Positions 34,963-44,534 of a stretch of 64,000 nt of DNA are shown here, piece by piece. Numbering within the stretch: the first letter of the stretch is position 1; each line of letters begins with the position of its first letter. The notes beneath the pieces were generated by a model, which was given only the letters and a program-made list of their open reading frames with translations, was not told the DNA's origin and did not search any database. The position numbers and the translations under genes are program-made. Location of the stretch: contig JALFVM010000182.1 of assembly GCA_022787145.1 (NCBI GenBank), positions 20,320-84,319 on the forward strand, read 5' to 3'. The DNA is from Lachnospiraceae bacterium (lineage in GTDB: Bacteria > Bacillota > Clostridia > Lachnospirales > Lachnospiraceae).

Positions 34963-36300
34963 ATGTACCGATATTTACCAATCAGAAAAGTGCACGCCAG
35001 ACAGGTGCTGGATTCCAGAGGAAATCCCACCGTGGAGGTTGAAGTGACAGTAGGAGAAGGAATTGTGGCGGTAAATGGCTGTACAGGCCGTGCCATGGTT
35101 CCTTCTGGTGCGTCAACGGGAAAATTTGAGGCAGTAGAGATACGTGATGGAAATAAACAGGAATATGTGGGACTTGGTGTGGAGAAAGCCGTCAGCAATG
35201 TCAACACGAAACTTGCGGATGCAATTCTTGGAGAGAATGCACTCGATCAGTCGCATATTGATTTTTTGCTTCTGGAGGCAGATGGAACAGACAATAAGAG
35301 CAATGTGGGAGCGAATGCGATGCTCGGTGTGTCGATGGCGGTGGCAAGAGCGGCAGCAAAGGCACTCAAAATTCCACTCTATCAGTACATCGGCGGGTGT
35401 CATGCGCGTCGTATGCCCGTTCCGATGATGAATATTTTAAATGGCGGGGTACATGCAGATAACACGGTCGATCTGCAGGAATTTATGATTATGCCGGTGG
35501 GGGCACAGAGTTTTCATGACGGTCTTCGCATCTGTGTAGAGATTTATCAGTTCTTAAAAATTACACTGCGGGAGCGTAAGCTGTCAACCGCGGTAGGAGA
35601 TGAGGGCGGTTTCGCACCGGATCTGGCTTCGGCGGAGGATGTTCTTTCTTTGATGGTGGAGGCAATTGAGCGTGCCGGATATCACCCGGGAGAGCAGGTG
35701 TGTATCGCCATCGATGCGGCGGCGAGTGAACTGTACGATGAGAGCAGGAATGTGTATTATTTTCCGGGAGAAAGCCAGATGGCAGGAAAGGAAGTCACTA
35801 GAAGCTGTCAGGAAATGGTTGAGTATTACGAAAATCTCGTAGAAAAATATCCGATTATTTCGATTGAGGACGGACTTCATGAGGATGACTGGGAAGGCTG
35901 GAAAATCCTGACGCAGACACTGGGAAGCAAGATACAGCTGGTGGGCGATGATTTGTTTGTGACAAACAGCAAACGTCTTCGCTGTGGGATTAAGCTGCAG
36001 ACGGCAAATGCCATTCTTGTAAAAGTAAATCAGATTGGTACGCTGTCAGAAGCGTTGGATGCCGTGGAGATGGCGCAGAAGGCAGGATATAAGGCTGTGA
36101 TTTCCCATCGTTCCGGCGAGACGGAGGACTCTTTCATTGCAGACCTGGCAGTGGCGACGGGGGCCGGGCAGATTAAGACGGGAGCACCGTGTCGCTCGGA
36201 TCGCAATGCAAAGTATAATCAGCTGCTTCGGATTGAAGATTATCTGGGAAAAATGGCGTCTTATGACCATCCTTTTTTGAATCAGGAAGTAAGCAAATAA
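34963..36300 (+). CDS. eno: Enolase (phosphopyruvate hydratase)
   Basis: A 445-residue glycolytic enzyme converting 2-phosphoglycerate to phosphoenolpyruvate. Family landmarks are [17 protein letters not shown] at the N-terminus, [49 protein letters not shown] (metal Asp), [18 protein letters not shown] (catalytic Lys) and [25 protein letters not shown] precedes the ATG. The length is slightly above the usual 430, the excess being in the first half and the C-terminal tail ([12 protein letters not shown]). A hairpin (36306-36344) without a T-tract follows. Eno may also have surface roles, but nothing in the sequence shows this. Confidence 0.96.
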   Translation: MYRYLPIRKVHARQVLDSRGNPTVEVEVTVGEGIVAVNGCTGRAMVPSGASTGKFEAVEIRDGNKQEYVGLGVEKAVSNVNTKLADAILGENALDQSHIDFLLLEADGTDNKSNVGANAMLGVSMAVARAAAKALKIPLYQYIGGCHARRMPVPMMNILNGGVHADNTVDLQEFMIMPVGAQSFHDGLRICVEIYQFLKITLRERKLSTAVGDEGGFAPDLASAEDVLSLMVEAIERAGYHPGEQVCIAIDAAASELYDESRNVYYFPGESQMAGKEVTRSCQEMVEYYENLVEKYPIISIEDGLHEDDWEGWKILTQTLGSKIQLVGDDLFVTNSKRLRCGIKLQTANAILVKVNQIGTLSEALDAVEMAQKAGYKAVISHRSGETEDSFIADLAVATGAGQIKTGAPCRSDRNAKYNQLLRIEDYLGKMASYDHPFLNQEVSK

Positions 36301-36305
36301 AGACG

Positions 36306-36344
36306 GATGCCTTTTGCGGCTTGCAAACAGCCAAAGAAGGCATC
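36306..36344 (+). terminator. Stem-loop after eno
   Basis: Outer stem GATGCCTT/AAGGCATC (36306-36313 with 36337-36344) and inner GGCT/AGCC. There is no immediate T-tract; TTTTTTG appears only at 36360, so it is a weak terminator or processing site. Confidence 0.4.
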
Positions 36345-36410
36345 TATAAGATTGCTGAGGTTTTTTGTTCGCAGTCACGAAAAATGCTTTGAAAAAACGG
36401 GAAATAAAGG

Positions 36411-36439
36411 TTGAATTACCACCTGTGCTATGTTACAAT
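36411..36439 (+). promoter_or_regulatory. Promoter of secG
   Basis: TTGAAT (36411-36416), a 17-base spacer and TACAAT (36434-36439), 34 bases before the secG ATG. Confidence 0.6.
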
Positions 36440-36472
36440 GAAATTCGGTTGATTAGGAGGTGTGATCAGAGC

Positions 36473-36709
36473 ATGGAAATTTTAAGAACGATATTGACAG
36501 TTATTTTTGCTATTGATTGTATAGCGTTAACAGTTGTGGTACTGATGCAGGAAGGTAAACAGCAGGGTCTGGGTGCCATTGCAGGTGCTGCAGATACATA
36601 CTGGGGTAAAAATAAAGGCCGTTCAATGGAAGGCGCTCTTGTGAAGGCTACTAAGATTATGGCGGTTTTATTTTTTGTATTAGCTGCAGTTTTGAACATG
36701 AACTTTTAG
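36473..36709 (+). CDS. secG: Preprotein translocase subunit SecG
   Basis: A 78-residue membrane protein with two helices (about residues 2-22 and 56-76). The conserved loop reads VVLMQEGKQQGLGAIAGAAD, followed by TYWGKNKGRSMEG. It is the accessory subunit of SecYEG that helps the SecA-driven export cycle. The start ATG 36473 has AGGAGGTG ten bases upstream; longer in-frame starts lie before the promoter. The gene stands just before rnr, an order (secG-rnr-smpB-ssrA) that is standard in Firmicutes. Confidence 0.95.
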   Translation: MEILRTILTVIFAIDCIALTVVVLMQEGKQQGLGAIAGAADTYWGKNKGRSMEGALVKATKIMAVLFFVLAAVLNMNF

Positions 36710-36719
36710 GAAAGACGAA

Positions 36720-36750
36720 GCACTCTTGTATGTGAACAAGGGTGCTTTTT
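36720..36750 (+). terminator. Terminator after secG
   Basis: Stem GCACTCTTGT (36720-36729) with ACAAGGGTGC (36736-36745), a six-base loop, followed by five Ts. Confidence 0.8.
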
Positions 36751-36825
36751 ATCTTGCGAGGTGTTCAGAGATATCCTGTCATATAAAGCATAAGGAAACT
36801 CTGAATTTGATAATAGGAGAAAATT

Positions 36826-38937
36826 GTGGGAAAAAAGAAAAAAATAAGTAAGGCAGAACAGAAAAAAATCAATAAAAAACGCTTCCAGAGACTTGCCGAG
36901 ACAATCAAAGGAAAAGACAAAAAATTCGGCAAGAAGGTAGGAAAAAAGAAAAAATGGGCGGATGCGCCAAAAGAAGAGCCTGTAAGGAAGCTGTATTACG
37001 GAGAAGAATATGCCACTGGAACTTTTGTGGGGAATCTCAAAGGATTTGGATTTGTGACGATGGAAGATCGCGAGGAGGATATCTTTATTCCGGAATCGCA
37101 GACACATGGTGCGATGGATCAGGATCAGGTGCAGATTATTATTTTCCCGGATAAGAGCGGGAAGCGCCAGGAGGGGACTGTTGTAAAGATCCTGGAGCAT
37201 GGCATGAAAGAGGTCATCGGAAGCTATCAAAGAAGCAATTCGTTTGGCTTTGTGCTGTCCGATAATCCGCGGTTTTCCAAGGATGTGTTTATTCCGAAGG
37301 AGTATTCGATGGGAGCTTCTACGGGAGACAAGGTAGTGGCTCAGATTACTGATTATGGAAATCAAAACCGAAATCCGGAGGGAAAGATTACGGAGATTCT
37401 CGGAAAGGAAAGCGAACCGGGAACGGATATTTTGGCGATTGCCAAATCTCACGGACTGCCGACGGAATTTCCGGAGAAAGTAAAAAAACAGGCAGAGCGC
37501 GTGAAGAAGGAGCTGATTGAAGGCGATTTCCAGGGAAGGCTGGATCTTCGTGACTGGACGGTGGTGACGATTGACGGGGAAGATGCGAAAGACCTCGACG
37601 ATGGAATTTCTCTGACAAAAGAAGGGGATGTGTATCATCTTGGCGTGCATATTGCGGATGTCAGCAATTACGTGCAGGCGAACAGTGCGATGGACAGGGA
37701 GGCGTTGAAGCGCGGAACGAGTGTGTATCTGGTGGATCGTGTCATTCCGATGCTTCCGAAGCGCCTGTCGAATGGTATCTGTTCTTTGAATCAGGGCGAA
37801 GACCGTCTGGCTTTGAGCTGCCTGATGGATATTGACAGCAAAGGAAAGGTCATTCATCATCAGATTGCAGAGACCGTCATCTGTGTCAATGAGCGTATGA
37901 CGTATACAAATGTGAAAAAAATCATTGAGCGTACAGACGAGGATGTTCTGGCGCGGTATCAGGAACTGGTGCCGATGTTTGATTTGATGGCAGAACTGTC
38001 CGCACAGCTTCGCAAACGCAGAAAACGCAGAGGTTCGATTGATTTTGATTTCCCGGAATGTAAGGTGATTTTAAACAGTCAGGGGAAACCGGTGGATATC
38101 CGCCCTTACGAGCAAAATGTAGCTACGCGGCTGATTGAGGACTTTATGCTTCTTGCCAATGAGACAGTTGCCCAGGAATTTTATAAGAAGAAAATACCGT
38201 TTGTTTATCGTACCCATGAGGAGCCGGATCCGGAGAAAATCGAAGGACTGCTGACGTTCCTCCGAAATCAGGGCTTTGAGGTGCAGAAGGTAAAGGAGAA
38301 GATTTCTCCGAAGGAAATACAAAAGATTCTTCGAAGTATGGAAGGACAGCCGGAGGAGCCGCTGATCAGCCGCATGACGCTTCGCACAATGCAGCAGGCG
38401 AAATATACGACAGACTGCAGCGGACACTTTGGATTGGCTGCCAAATATTACTGCCATTTTACGTCACCGATTCGTCGCTATCCGGATCTGCAGATTCACA
38501 GAATCATCAAGGATGAACTGCGTGGAAGAATGAATGAGGAACGCAAAAAACAGTATGCAGGTTTTCTCGATGAGGTGGCGCAGCAGTCGAGTGCGATGGA
38601 GCGAAGAGCAGAGGAGGCGGAGCGCGAGACGGAAAAACTCAAAAAAGCGGAATATATGCTTTCTCATATTGGTGAAAGCTTTACAGGTGTGATTTCCGGT
38701 GTGACAGGATGGGGCTTGTATGTCGAGCTGCCAAATACGGTGGAAGGATTGGTTCATATCAGTACGATTCGCGATGATTATTATAATTTTGATGAGGAAA
38801 GCCGTCAGCTTGTTGGAGAGATGACGGGACATCGGTATATGATGGGACAGAAAGTGACAGTGCGCGTGATGGAAGTCGACACGTATCTCAAATCAATAGA
38901 TTTTGTACTGACAAAAGACAAAGGGGAGGAAAAATAA
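36826..38937 (+). CDS. rnr: Ribonuclease R
   Basis: A 703-residue processive 3'-5' exoribonuclease. A Lys-rich start of about 50 residues is followed by two cold-shock-like domains ([39 protein letters not shown]). The RNB catalytic domain has the acidic cluster [14 protein letters not shown] near residue 248-262 and [18 protein letters not shown], and a C-terminal S1 domain begins near [19 protein letters not shown]. RNase R degrades structured RNA and acts with tmRNA on stalled messages, fitting its place before smpB and ssrA. GTG 36826 with TAGGAGA upstream. The stop lies four bases before the smpB start. Confidence 0.95.
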   Translation: MGKKKKISKAEQKKINKKRFQRLAETIKGKDKKFGKKVGKKKKWADAPKEEPVRKLYYGEEYATGTFVGNLKGFGFVTMEDREEDIFIPESQTHGAMDQDQVQIIIFPDKSGKRQEGTVVKILEHGMKEVIGSYQRSNSFGFVLSDNPRFSKDVFIPKEYSMGASTGDKVVAQITDYGNQNRNPEGKITEILGKESEPGTDILAIAKSHGLPTEFPEKVKKQAERVKKELIEGDFQGRLDLRDWTVVTIDGEDAKDLDDGISLTKEGDVYHLGVHIADVSNYVQANSAMDREALKRGTSVYLVDRVIPMLPKRLSNGICSLNQGEDRLALSCLMDIDSKGKVIHHQIAETVICVNERMTYTNVKKIIERTDEDVLARYQELVPMFDLMAELSAQLRKRRKRRGSIDFDFPECKVILNSQGKPVDIRPYEQNVATRLIEDFMLLANETVAQEFYKKKIPFVYRTHEEPDPEKIEGLLTFLRNQGFEVQKVKEKISPKEIQKILRSMEGQPEEPLISRMTLRTMQQAKYTTDCSGHFGLAAKYYCHFTSPIRRYPDLQIHRIIKDELRGRMNEERKKQYAGFLDEVAQQSSAMERRAEEAERETEKLKKAEYMLSHIGESFTGVISGVTGWGLYVELPNTVEGLVHISTIRDDYYNFDEESRQLVGEMTGHRYMMGQKVTVRVMEVDTYLKSIDFVLTKDKGEEK

Positions 38938-38941
38938 AGGT

Positions 38942-39412
38942 ATGAAAAAGGAGTCCAGTGACCGCCTGGTTGCCAACAACAAAAAGGCATATCATGATTA
39001 TTTTATTGAAGAAAAATATGAAGCGGGGATTTCTCTGGCAGGAACAGAGGTAAAATCCCTGCGCATGGGAAAATGCAGCATCAAGGAAGCGTTTATTCGA
39101 ATTGAACGCGGAGAAGTGTTTGTTTATGGCATGCACATCAGCCCGTATGAAAAGGGAAATATTTTCAATAAAGACCCGCTGCGCGTGAGAAAGCTTCTTT
39201 TGCATCGCGCGGAAATCAATAAGATGGAGGGGAAAATCGCAGAAAAAGGTTTCACACTTGTCCCTCTGCGTGTTTATTTTAAGGGAAGCCTCGTAAAAGT
39301 AGAGATTGGCGTAGCAAAAGGTAAGAAGCTTTATGATAAGCGTCAGGATATTGCCAAAAAGGATATGAAAAGAGAGGCAGAGCGGGAATTCAAAGTGAAA
39401 AATCTCTATTAA
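38942..39412 (+). CDS. smpB: SsrA-binding protein SmpB
   Basis: A 156-residue tmRNA partner needed for trans-translation. It has [38 protein letters not shown] (the OB-fold RNA-contact strand), [20 protein letters not shown] and the basic C-terminal tail [19 protein letters not shown], which enters the mRNA channel. GGGGAGG lies at the end of rnr, so the genes are translationally close. The ssrA gene lies 200 bases downstream on the opposite strand. Length and motifs are normal. Confidence 0.96.
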   Translation: MKKESSDRLVANNKKAYHDYFIEEKYEAGISLAGTEVKSLRMGKCSIKEAFIRIERGEVFVYGMHISPYEKGNIFNKDPLRVRKLLLHRAEINKMEGKIAEKGFTLVPLRVYFKGSLVKVEIGVAKGKKLYDKRQDIAKKDMKREAEREFKVKNLY

Positions 39413-39425
39413 TTTCATTACGACT

Positions 39426-39470
39426 GGGCAGTTACAAGCCCATGACCTTTAGGTCGTGGGTAGTTGACAC
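39426..39470. mobile_element. Solitary IS200/IS605-type end hairpin
   Basis: The hairpin CCCATGACCT (39439-39448) TT AGGTCGTGGG (39451-39460), followed by TAGTTGACAC, has the GACCTTTAGGTC core and downstream TTGAC of right ends of IS200/IS605 elements with tnpB. No tnpA or tnpB frame lies nearby, so it is a remnant or solo end. It starts about 14 bases after the smpB stop. Confidence 0.5.
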
Positions 39471-39515
39471 TATGGCAGTTTGTAGCAGCTCAAGAAAATA
39501 TCGTTATAAGAACAT

Positions 39516-39557
39516 AAAAAATCCGGACACAGCAATTTGCTATGCTCGGATTTTTTT
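39516..39557 (+). terminator. Terminator downstream of smpB
   Basis: Stem AAAAAATCCG (39516-39525) with CGGATTTTTT (39547-39556), inner GCAAATTTGC-like pairing, followed by more Ts. It can end the rnr-smpB transcript. Confidence 0.75.
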
Positions 39558-39572
39558 ATGGATTCGGGCAAT

Positions 39573-39613
39573 AAAAAATCCGCGTCCCGTAGTGTTCGAA
39601 TACGGAACGCGGA
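39573..39613 (-). terminator. Terminator of ssrA
   Basis: On the minus strand, stem TCCGCGT/ACGCGGA (39607-39613 with 39579-39585) and inner CCGTA/TACGG are followed by TTTTTTA. It begins right after the mature 3' end of the tmRNA. Confidence 0.8.
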
Positions 39614-39614
39614 G

Positions 39615-39952
39615 TGGACCTGAGGGGAATCGAACCCCTGTCCGAAAGTCTATCCCATGTACTTCTACTATCATAGTCCGTTCTTTAACATTCCCTCTGC
39701 CGGACGATAACGAACAACCTTCCGGTTTTGGTAGCTTCATAATACGCCTACAGGCTCAAAGCTTTGCCTGCATCGTTTCTCACATGGTCGACGCCAGGAT
39801 CCTGATGTGTGAGTGCATCAGGGCTGACGAGCAGCAACTAGGCTGCTAACGCGTACTCTTCGTCTGCGTTTATATTTAGATTCGCGATTTGACGCATCGC
39901 CTGCGGATAGCTTCTCCATCTTCAAAACCCCCGTCGAAACCAGTACAAGCCC
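39615..39952 (-). ncRNA. ssrA: Transfer-messenger RNA
   Basis: A 338-base tmRNA. The acceptor stem pairs GGGCTTG (39952-39946) with CAGGTCC (39622-39616), with G-U pairs. The tRNA-like part has TTTCGACGGGGG at the 5' side and the T-arm AGGGGTTCGATTCCCCT at the 3' side. The tag frame (39885-39838) encodes ANLNINADEEYALAA then TAG, with GCG as resume codon; the YALAA end is the usual degradation signal. CCA is not encoded after the discriminator A. It rescues stalled ribosomes with SmpB (encoded nearby), and RNase R clears the message. Confidence 0.93.
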
Positions 39953-40010
39953 TCGTTTGATTTGTACCAGTGCAGACGTCAGGATTGCTCCGACTTTAAT
40001 GAGTGTAACT

Positions 40011-40039
40011 ATGATAGCACAAACAGTCGGGAAAATCAA
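40011..40039 (-). promoter_or_regulatory. Promoter of ssrA
   Basis: On the minus strand TTGATT (40039-40034), 17 bases and TATCAT (40016-40011), giving a leader of about 50 bases before the mature 5' end at 39952, which would be cut by RNase P. Confidence 0.7.
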
Positions 40040-40131
40040 TAACAATTTTTGTGATTTGTTCACAGTTATATCATATTTCTCTGTTATGATACTCCATAAG
40101 AAAATCTGAAGAATTTTATGAGGAGGTTTTT

Positions 40132-40815
40132 ATGGATAAATTAAAAATACTGGTTGTAGATGATGAAAGCCGTATGCGCAAACTGGTGAGTGATTTTTTG
40201 ACAAAGAAAGATTTTACTGTCATCGAGGCGGAAGATGGGGTACAGGCAGTGGATACCTTTTTTGAGAATAAGGACATTGCACTGATTATCCTTGATGTGA
40301 TGATGCCGAAAATGGATGGATGGCAGGTTTGCCGTGAAATTCGTCAGTATTCAAAAGTTCCGATTATTATGCTGACTGCAAGAAGTGACGAGCGTGATGA
40401 ACTTCTTGGTTTTGAACTTGGCGTGGATGAGTATATTTCCAAGCCGTTTAGCCCGAAGATTCTGGTTGCGCGTGTGGAGGCAATCTTGCGAAGAACCAAT
40501 CTGGCAGATCAAAACGAATCACTGACCGCAGGAGGGATTCTACTGGATAAGTCGGCACATCAGGTGACTGTGGATGGTCAGGCGATTGAACTAAGCTACA
40601 AAGAATTTGAATTGTTAACTTATTTTATGGAAAATCAGGGAATTGCTCTGTCCAGAGAAAAAATTTTGAATTCTGTATGGAATTATGATTACTTTGGAGA
40701 TGCCAGAACGATTGACACGCATGTGAAGAAACTCAGAAGCAAACTTGGCAAAAAAGGCGAGTATATCAAGACTGTCTGGGGAATGGGCTACAAATTTGAG
40801 GTGGATACTCCATGA
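40132..40815 (+). CDS. OmpR-family response regulator
   Basis: A 227-residue regulator. The receiver has VVDDESRMRKLV, the phosphoacceptor in LIILDVMMPKMDGWQVC, MLTARSDERDELLGFELGVD and YISKPFSP. The winged helix has LSYKEFELLTYFMENQGIAL and DARTIDTHVKKLRSKLG. It is close in style to ResD/WalR-like regulators of Clostridia. Strong site TGAGGAGG lies before the ATG. The kinase ATG overlaps its stop by four bases. The promoter is unclear: TATGAT at 40085 lacks a fitting -35. It is divergent from ssrA. Confidence 0.93.
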   Translation: MDKLKILVVDDESRMRKLVSDFLTKKDFTVIEAEDGVQAVDTFFENKDIALIILDVMMPKMDGWQVCREIRQYSKVPIIMLTARSDERDELLGFELGVDEYISKPFSPKILVARVEAILRRTNLADQNESLTAGGILLDKSAHQVTVDGQAIELSYKEFELLTYFMENQGIALSREKILNSVWNYDYFGDARTIDTHVKKLRSKLGKKGEYIKTVWGMGYKFEVDTP

Positions 40816-42281
40816 AACATAAGGTGAAGACACAGATTGCAGCTACTTTTATCGGGCTGATGCTGATTGCGCTGCTTGCAATCGGCATGATTAATGTGTT
40901 TTTTCTGGAAAATTACTATATTTCTCAAAAGACAGAAGTTCTAAAGACGGCATACAGTGAACTGGAAGATTTTGATGTTTACGGGGAAAATATTTCAGAT
41001 TCTCTTTCTGTTACCAGTTCTGAGAATAATCTGAGCTGGATTGTGACAAATTCTACGAACAGTGAGGCAAAGTACTGCGGTCAGGAACGGGAGAAGAAAC
41101 AACTGATCAGCAGTCTTTTTGGATACCAGACAGGGCTCGAGCACAACAATTCTTCGGATATTATTGAAGAAAATGAGCTTTATATTATCCAAAAGAGCAG
41201 GGATAAGTTTGCGGGTATGGACTACGTGGAACTTTGGGGAACGTTGGAAAATGGAAATAGCTGCCTGATTCGCTCTCCGCTGGAAAGTATTCGGGAAAGC
41301 GTGGATATTTCCAATCAATTTTTGATTCCTGTGGGAATTGTCATTGCTCTTTGCAGTGCGTTTGTGATTCTTTTTCTGACGAATCGTCTCACGAAGCCAA
41401 TCTGCGAACTTACAGAGATTTCCCAGAGAATGGCTGCGCTGGATTTTAATGCCAAATATAACTGCAGAGGCAATAAAAACGAGATTGATCTGTTAGGTGA
41501 GAACTTTAACAGTATGTCGGAGCAGCTTGAGACAACCATTACAGAATTGAAGAGGGCAAACCTGGAGCTGGAACGTGACATTGCAGATAAAATTAAAATC
41601 GATGAAATGCGAAAAGAATTCCTGAATAATGTATCACATGAGCTGAAAACACCGATTGCGTTGATTCAGGGATATGCAGAAGGTCTGAAAGACAATATCA
41701 ATGAGGATGATCCGGAGAGCAGAGAATTTTATTGTGATGTCATCATTGATGAGGCAGGCAAGATGAACCGCATGGTGAAACAGCTTTTGAATCTCAATCA
41801 GCTGGAGTCCGGACAGGATTCGGTTATGGTAGAACATTTTGATATCACAGCATTAGTCAGAGGCGTTGTGGAAAAATTGAATATTTTGATACAGCAAAAG
41901 GAAGCGAACGTTGAGATTGAGGGTGAGAAGAGCCTCTATGTGTGGGCGGATGAATTTAAAATTGAAGAGGTTGTAACGAATTTCTTTACGAATGCTTTAA
42001 ACCATCTGGAAGGAGAAAAACGGATACAGATTAGGATTTCCAGACAGGGAAAGCAGGCGCGCGTTTCTGTGTTTAACACGGGAACACCAATCCCGGAAGA
42101 AGATATTGACAACATCTGGAAAAAGTTTTATAAAGTAGATAAGGCAAGAACCAGAGAGTACGGCGGCAGTGGAATTGGTCTTTCTATTGTGAAGGCGATC
42201 ATGGAATCTCACCATCAGGCGTATGGGGTGAAAAACTATAACAATGGCGTGGAATTCTGGTTTGAGCTAAATTGTGAATAA
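40812..42281 (+). CDS. Sensor histidine kinase
   Basis: A 489-residue membrane kinase. Helices are near residues 8-30 and 165-187, with about 135 extracytoplasmic residues between. A HAMP linker (NRLTKPICELTEISQRMAAL) and coiled coil follow. HisKA has FLNNVSHELKTPIALIQGYA and the ATPase has VTNFFTNALNHLEG, FNTGTPIPEEDIDNIWKKFY and GGSGIGLSIVKAIM. It is the cognate kinase of the overlapping upstream regulator. The signal is unknown; the layout is like VanS/PhoR-type kinases. Confidence 0.93.
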   Translation: MKHKVKTQIAATFIGLMLIALLAIGMINVFFLENYYISQKTEVLKTAYSELEDFDVYGENISDSLSVTSSENNLSWIVTNSTNSEAKYCGQEREKKQLISSLFGYQTGLEHNNSSDIIEENELYIIQKSRDKFAGMDYVELWGTLENGNSCLIRSPLESIRESVDISNQFLIPVGIVIALCSAFVILFLTNRLTKPICELTEISQRMAALDFNAKYNCRGNKNEIDLLGENFNSMSEQLETTITELKRANLELERDIADKIKIDEMRKEFLNNVSHELKTPIALIQGYAEGLKDNINEDDPESREFYCDVIIDEAGKMNRMVKQLLNLNQLESGQDSVMVEHFDITALVRGVVEKLNILIQQKEANVEIEGEKSLYVWADEFKIEEVVTNFFTNALNHLEGEKRIQIRISRQGKQARVSVFNTGTPIPEEDIDNIWKKFYKVDKARTREYGGSGIGLSIVKAIMESHHQAYGVKNYNNGVEFWFELNCE

Positions 42282-42300
42282 AACGGGAGAGAGATTTTTT

Positions 42301-42918
42301 ATGGACAAAAAAGCGTTATACAAGTTGAGCTACGGGGTTTTTATGCTATCTACCAAAGATGGAGAAACAGTAAATGGCTGTATCACCAATACCTGTATGC
42401 AGGTGGCAAACAGTCCGACCAGGATTGCAATAGCGGTGATCAACACCAATTACACCTGTGATTTAATCAAAAAAAGCGGCGTGTTTGCATTGAGTCTGCT
42501 GGACGAGACTTGTTCGTTTGAACTGATTAAACATTTTGGATTCCAGTCAGGCAGAGAAGTCAACAAATTTGAAAATCTTCAGATGCCGGTCGATGTTAAT
42601 GGAATTCCTTATATGGGATGGCAGGCATGTGCAGTGATTAGTGGAAAAGTAATCAGCAGTCAGGATCTGGGAAGTCATACATTGTTTATCGCTGAGGTTG
42701 TGGATGCGAAGCTTTTGAATGACAACGCACCGCTTACCTATGACGATTATCAGACAAAAGTAAAACCAAAGCCTGCACCAAAAGCAGAAGACAAAAAGAT
42801 TGTGGGCTGGCGCTGCAAGATCTGTAAATATGAATACAAGGGAAGTGAGCTTCCAGAAGATTTTGCCTGTCCTCTGTGCGGTCACGGAGCGGATGACTTT
42901 GAACCAATTTACGAATAG
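42301..42918 (+). CDS. Flavin reductase-rubredoxin fusion (high molecular weight rubredoxin type)
   Basis: A 205-residue protein with two parts. The flavin reductase-like FMN-binding domain (about 1-155) begins KKALYKLSYGVFMLSTKDGE, with NGCITNTCMQVANSPTRIAI. A C-terminal rubredoxin domain has WRCKICKYEYKG and FACPLCGHGADDFEP, giving four Cys ligands. The loop between the Cys pairs is short, as in rubrerythrin-type rubredoxins, lacking the usual GDPxxGIxPGT insertion. Such proteins pass electrons from NAD(P)H via rubredoxin to oxygen or ROS reductases. Start ATG 42301 with GGGAGAG upstream. It follows the kinase gene by 19 bases, possibly in one operon. Confidence 0.9.
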   Translation: MDKKALYKLSYGVFMLSTKDGETVNGCITNTCMQVANSPTRIAIAVINTNYTCDLIKKSGVFALSLLDETCSFELIKHFGFQSGREVNKFENLQMPVDVNGIPYMGWQACAVISGKVISSQDLGSHTLFIAEVVDAKLLNDNAPLTYDDYQTKVKPKPAPKAEDKKIVGWRCKICKYEYKGSELPEDFACPLCGHGADDFEPIYE

Positions 42919-42932
42919 GCGTGAGGAAAAGC

Positions 42933-42966
42933 CGGGCGGAAACGAGAAGTTTCCGCCCGATTTTTG
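42933..42966 (+). terminator. Terminator after the flavin reductase-rubredoxin gene
   Basis: Perfect 11-bp stem CGGGCGGAAAC (42933-42943) with GTTTCCGCCCG (42949-42959), five-base loop, then ATTTTTG. Confidence 0.9.
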
Positions 42967-43042
42967 TTAAAACACCGATCCGATTTTCTCTTTTACAGAC
43001 GTCAGAGTGCGAGAAAAACAGTTTTTTCGTCAATCAGAGTTC

Positions 43043-43071
43043 TGTACATTCCTGTTGTTTTATGTTAGAAT
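43043..43071 (+). promoter_or_regulatory. Promoter of hisH-hisF
   Basis: TGTACA (43043-43048), 17 bases and TAGAAT (43066-43071) with an extended TG at 43063. No T-box or attenuator is visible in the 70-base leader. Confidence 0.6.
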
Positions 43072-43143
43072 AGCAACTATGATTCTTGTCTTTTGTAGAG
43101 TAATGTGAAAAAGACAGGGAAAAAGAATATGAGGTGAGAGAGT

Positions 43144-43764
43144 ATGATAGCAATCATTGATTACGATGCCGGCAATATCAAAAGTGTGGAAAAGGCATTG
43201 GTTTCTCTGGGACAGGATGTTTGTGTGACTCGCGATGCCCAGGAGATTTTATCCGCAGATAAAGTGATTCTTCCAGGGGTAGGTCATTTTGGAGACGCCA
43301 TGGAAAAGCTTCACAGATATGGACTTGTCGATGTGATTCACCAGGTGGTACAACAGAAAAAGCCGTTTCTTGGAATCTGTTTGGGACTGCAGCTTCTCTT
43401 TGAGAGAAGTGACGAAGCACCTGGCGTAGAGGGACTCGGTGTGCTGAAAGGAGAGATTTTGCGTATTCCGGATCAGGAAGGGCTGAAAATACCTCATATG
43501 GGATGGAATTCTCTTCATTTGCAGAATGATGGAAGGCTGTTTCAGTCCATTCCGGAAGATACTTATGTTTATTTTGTGCACTCCTACTATCTGAAGGCGG
43601 CCGATGAACAGATTGTAAAGGCAACGACGCAGTACAGCACTTGCATTCACGCTTCTGTGGAGCAGGACAATGTGTTCGCATGTCAGTTCCATCCGGAAAA
43701 GAGCAGTACCTGGGGACTGAAAATGCTGGAGAATTTTGCAAATCTGGATAGGAGGGACGCATAA
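43144..43764 (+). CDS. hisH: Imidazole glycerol phosphate synthase, glutamine amidotransferase subunit
   Basis: A 206-residue class I glutaminase that feeds ammonia to HisF in histidine synthesis. It has [25 protein letters not shown], the nucleophile Cys in [13 protein letters not shown] and the His-Glu pair in [22 protein letters not shown] lies before the ATG. The stop TAA shares one base with the hisF ATG. Only hisH and hisF are present here; the rest of the histidine pathway lies outside the window. Confidence 0.95.
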   Translation: MIAIIDYDAGNIKSVEKALVSLGQDVCVTRDAQEILSADKVILPGVGHFGDAMEKLHRYGLVDVIHQVVQQKKPFLGICLGLQLLFERSDEAPGVEGLGVLKGEILRIPDQEGLKIPHMGWNSLHLQNDGRLFQSIPEDTYVYFVHSYYLKAADEQIVKATTQYSTCIHASVEQDNVFACQFHPEKSSTWGLKMLENFANLDRRDA

Positions 43765-44525
43765 TGTTTACCAAGAGAATTATTCCCTGTCTGGATGTCA
43801 ATAACGGACGGGTGGTAAAAGGTGTAAATTTCGTAAATCTGCAGGATGCAGGAGACCCTGTGGAGATTGCAAAGGCTTATGACAAAGCAGGTGCGGATGA
43901 AGTCGTTTTTCTGGATATTACCGCATCTTCCGATAACCGCAGTACGGTAGTAGACATGGTGCGAAAGGTAGCTGCCAATGTCTTTATTCCATTTACGGTG
44001 GGCGGCGGCATTCGCACGGTAGATGATTTTAAAATGCTTCTTCGCGAAGGTGCCGATAAGATTTCCATCAATTCTTCTGCAATCAACAATCCACAGCTGG
44101 TGCAGGATGCGGCAATGAAATTCGGAAGTCAGTGTGTCGTTGTGGCAATCGATGCAAAGAGAAGAGAAGATGGAACTGGCTGGAACATTTACAAAAATGG
44201 AGGCCGCATCGATGTAGGAATTGATGCAGTGGAATGGGCAAAAAAAGTAGAAGGTCTCGGTGCAGGTGAAATTCTTTTGACCAGTATGGACTGTGACGGT
44301 ACAAAAGCCGGTTACGATATTGCGTTGACGCGCGCCATTGCAGAGGCTGTTTCGATTCCTGTGATTGCTTCTGGTGGTGCAGGAACACTGGAACATTTCT
44401 ATGATGCATTGACCGAGGGAAAGGCAGATGCAGCTTTGGCAGCATCGTTATTCCACTACAAAGAGCTGGAGATTGTGGAAGTAAAGGATTATCTTGCGAA
44501 GCGCGGTGTTTCAGTGCGCAGATAG
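43764..44525 (+). CDS. hisF: Imidazole glycerol phosphate synthase, cyclase subunit
   Basis: A 253-residue TIM barrel that closes the imidazole ring to give IGP and AICAR. It has [19 protein letters not shown] (catalytic Asp11), [25 protein letters not shown] (second Asp), [20 protein letters not shown] and [27 protein letters not shown] at the end of hisH acts as ribosome site, and the stop and start overlap by one base. The AICAR by-product links it to the ZTP/AICAR-sensing purine genes at the right end of the window. Confidence 0.96.
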   Translation: MFTKRIIPCLDVNNGRVVKGVNFVNLQDAGDPVEIAKAYDKAGADEVVFLDITASSDNRSTVVDMVRKVAANVFIPFTVGGGIRTVDDFKMLLREGADKISINSSAINNPQLVQDAAMKFGSQCVVVAIDAKRREDGTGWNIYKNGGRIDVGIDAVEWAKKVEGLGAGEILLTSMDCDGTKAGYDIALTRAIAEAVSIPVIASGGAGTLEHFYDALTEGKADAALAASLFHYKELEIVEVKDYLAKRGVSVRR

Positions 44526-44534
44526 GAGGAATTT

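Noticed and set aside
43072..43143. Possible T-box or his attenuator before hisH
   Set aside because: The leader is only about 70 bases, with no specifier hairpin, T-box sequence or terminator.
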